Source: JADHUC01 sp964617665
Lineage (GTDB): Bacteria > Planctomycetota > Planctomycetia > Pirellulales > Pirellulaceae
Assembly (NCBI GenBank): GCA_964617665.1
Contig: CAZUAH010000172.1
Span: 1-25,016, forward strand
Length of the DNA: 25,016 bases
Direction: 5' to 3'
Shown here: piece by piece, positions 23,949 through 25,016 of the stretch
Numbering within the stretch: position 1 is the stretch's first letter
Layout of the letters: each line of letters opens with the position of its first letter
The notes under the pieces: model-generated
Seen by the model: the letters and a program-made list of their open reading frames with translations, nothing else
Database searches by the model: none
Told to the model about the DNA's origin: nothing
Made by a program: the position numbers and the translations under genes

Positions 23949-24941
23949 TCACTGAAGCATGCCCGTATCCAGCCGCCGGAATGCCTCGCCGCAGGCTTTA
24001 TAGTTCTCGTTCGACATGCCCATGCAGCCGTACTCTTCGACGTAGCCAATGAAACCGCCGGCTTCGGTCGCCAGCAGTTTGTACATTCGCTGGGCCTCAT
24101 CATGGATTTCATCGGGTGTCCCCTGGATCGACACGGTCTGGTAGCTGATCGGCATCATGAAGCATTGCCGGCCTCGAAGTCGGCGGCCGACTTCGTTCAG
24201 GTCCACCACATTCGGTTGAGCGATGTTCAGCACGTCGACGCCGATCTCACGAAAATCCTCGGCAATGTCGATCAGGTCGCCACAACAATGGTACCAGACA
24301 TCAAGCCCCACTTGGTGCGCGCACTCGAATTGCCGTTCGTAACGTGGCTTGAACAGCCTCCGCCACAATTCCGGCGAAATCATCAGACCGCACTGGGTAC
24401 CCCAATCGTCGGCGAAGTGAATTCCGTGAAAACCGTACCTTGCAGCCATTGCGATCAATTGGCATTCGAAATCGAGAATCGAGTCCATCGCGGCCGCAAA
24501 TCGCTCGGGCGCAACCAGGAAATCTTCCATGGCATTCTCGAAGCCTCGCAGCAGCGTATAGACCGTGAAGCCGCTTAGATCCAGGCTGGCCAGCCGATAG
24601 CGATCACCGCATTCGACGAAGAACGCCGGAGCCGCTGCCATCCTTTCGTCTTCACGCAATGGCGGCACACCGATCTCGTCCGCCGCGGGCAGCTCGGGCC
24701 AATGAGGTTCGACCGGATAACCCATCGTACCGTCGTCGGAGGACTCCAGCCTGTAGCCCCATTCGTTGACCGACCAGTCCCACGCATTGGCCGACGGATC
24801 GCCGTCGCCGGGGCGTCCCAGCGACAGGTGATACAACATCACATCGCCTTCGGTCTGATCGCAATTCCAGAACACTATCGGCACGCGCTCTGGTTGTGCG
24901 AACGCGATTGCACGATCGACAAGTGTCTTGCGAGAATCCAT
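23949..24941 (-). CDS. URO-D-superfamily protein 3 (full zinc triad, putative methyltransferase)
   Basis: A 330-aa URO-D/MtaA-like TIM barrel. The strand VWYHCCG gives H218 and C220, and a distal Cys C306 in EEYGCMGMSNENY stands where MtaA-like zinc methyltransferases place their third ligand. Other landmarks are FADDWGTQCGLMISPELWRR (172-191) and GVDVLNIAQPN. Of the three paralogues in the window this is the only one with all three candidate ligands, so a Zn-dependent methyl transfer is most plausible here (inference from family). No corrinoid protein or HemE context is visible. The start chosen is ATG 24941; the open frame extends to 25004, but those extra residues do not look like the family's N-terminus. 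It heads the operon with the DUF3604, Gfo/Idh/MocA and GH123-like genes. Confidence 0.85.
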   Translation of the reverse strand: MDSRKTLVDRAIAFAQPERVPIVFWNCDQTEGDVMLYHLSLGRPGDGDPSANAWDWSVNEWGYRLESSDDGTMGYPVEPHWPELPAADEIGVPPLREDERMAAAPAFFVECGDRYRLASLDLSGFTVYTLLRGFENAMEDFLVAPERFAAAMDSILDFECQLIAMAARYGFHGIHFADDWGTQCGLMISPELWRRLFKPRYERQFECAHQVGLDVWYHCCGDLIDIAEDFREIGVDVLNIAQPNVVDLNEVGRRLRGRQCFMMPISYQTVSIQGTPDEIHDEAQRMYKLLATEAGGFIGYVEEYGCMGMSNENYKACGEAFRRLDTGMLQ

Positions 24942-24959
24942 GTTCGGTGTTCTTTGTGT

Positions 24960-24980
24960 TGCAGAACGGTAGAATCTGCA
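24960..24980. promoter_or_regulatory. Short inverted repeat upstream of URO-D 3
   Basis: TGCAGA (24960-24965) and TCTGCA (24975-24980) are perfect 6-bp complements around 9 nt, 18 bp upstream of the start codon of the operon's first gene. It could be an operator or a leader hairpin; only 75 bp upstream of the gene are visible. Confidence 0.25.
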
Positions 24981-25016
24981 TGCCCTGCGGGAGTCTTGTA
25001 GCACGGGCCCCCGGCC

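Noticed and set aside
23159..24052. 297-codon plus-strand open frame across the DUF3604/URO-D 3 junction.
   Set aside because: Antisense to two recognisable genes, with no recognisable motif.

Overview
This window reads like a Planctomycetota-type chromosome; a related PVC or Poribacteria-like lineage is the main alternative. The evidence is circumstantial but consistent: moderately high G+C, many secreted polysaccharide-active enzymes without SusC/SusD, twin-arginine (Tat) signals on oxidoreductase-like proteins, discoidin-type domains, a DUF3604 protein, several URO-D-family paralogues, and a eukaryote-like Ub/E1/E2/JAB cluster. No rRNA, tRNA, CRISPR array, transposase or phage gene was seen.

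Region 1 (66-4464, all minus strand) is the most striking part. It is a compact ubiquitin-like conjugation operon, transcribed in the order Ubl (98 aa, native C-terminal Gly), E2 (HPN motif and catalytic Cys), soluble JAB/JAMM isopeptidase, E1 (ThiF-type adenylation domain, catalytic Cys, extra zinc ribbon), then a second, membrane-anchored JAB/JAMM protein with a long coiled coil. Key catalytic residues of all enzymes are present. Together they form a complete predicted circuit: activate, conjugate, deconjugate in the cytosol and deconjugate at the membrane. No E3 is visible. A REP-like double palindrome lies inside the operon between the E2 and JAB genes. A candidate promoter and 12-bp direct repeats lie upstream of the Ubl gene.

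Region 2 (4748-7984) holds a URO-D-superfamily gene divergent from a Tat-signal TIM-barrel (aldo/keto reductase-like) protein, with a perfect 8-bp dyad between them. A second URO-D paralogue is the last gene of the next operon.

Region 3 (6911-13829, minus strand) contains a SASA-type carbohydrate esterase followed by a tightly coupled operon: sulfatase, GH106-type alpha-L-rhamnosidase-like enzyme, URO-D protein. Gene junctions are 2 nt and 0 nt. Region 4 (14168-17089, plus strand) is a secreted sialidase (GH33-like) fused to an alpha/beta-hydrolase esterase. Region 5 (17150-24941, minus strand) is a four-gene operon: a third URO-D protein (with a full putative zinc triad), a DUF3604/PHP-like secreted protein with a discoidin domain, a Tat-exported Gfo/Idh/MocA oxidoreductase, and a GH123/DUF4091-like glycoside hydrolase with a discoidin domain.

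Regions 2-5 look like a glycan-scavenging island for a sulfated, acylated and possibly methylated heteroglycan containing deoxy-sugar, sialic-acid-like or HexNAc residues. The URO-D proteins may handle one-carbon groups (for example O-methyl groups). Whether the ubiquitin-like operon has any functional link to the glycan genes cannot be told from the sequence; it may simply be a neighbour.
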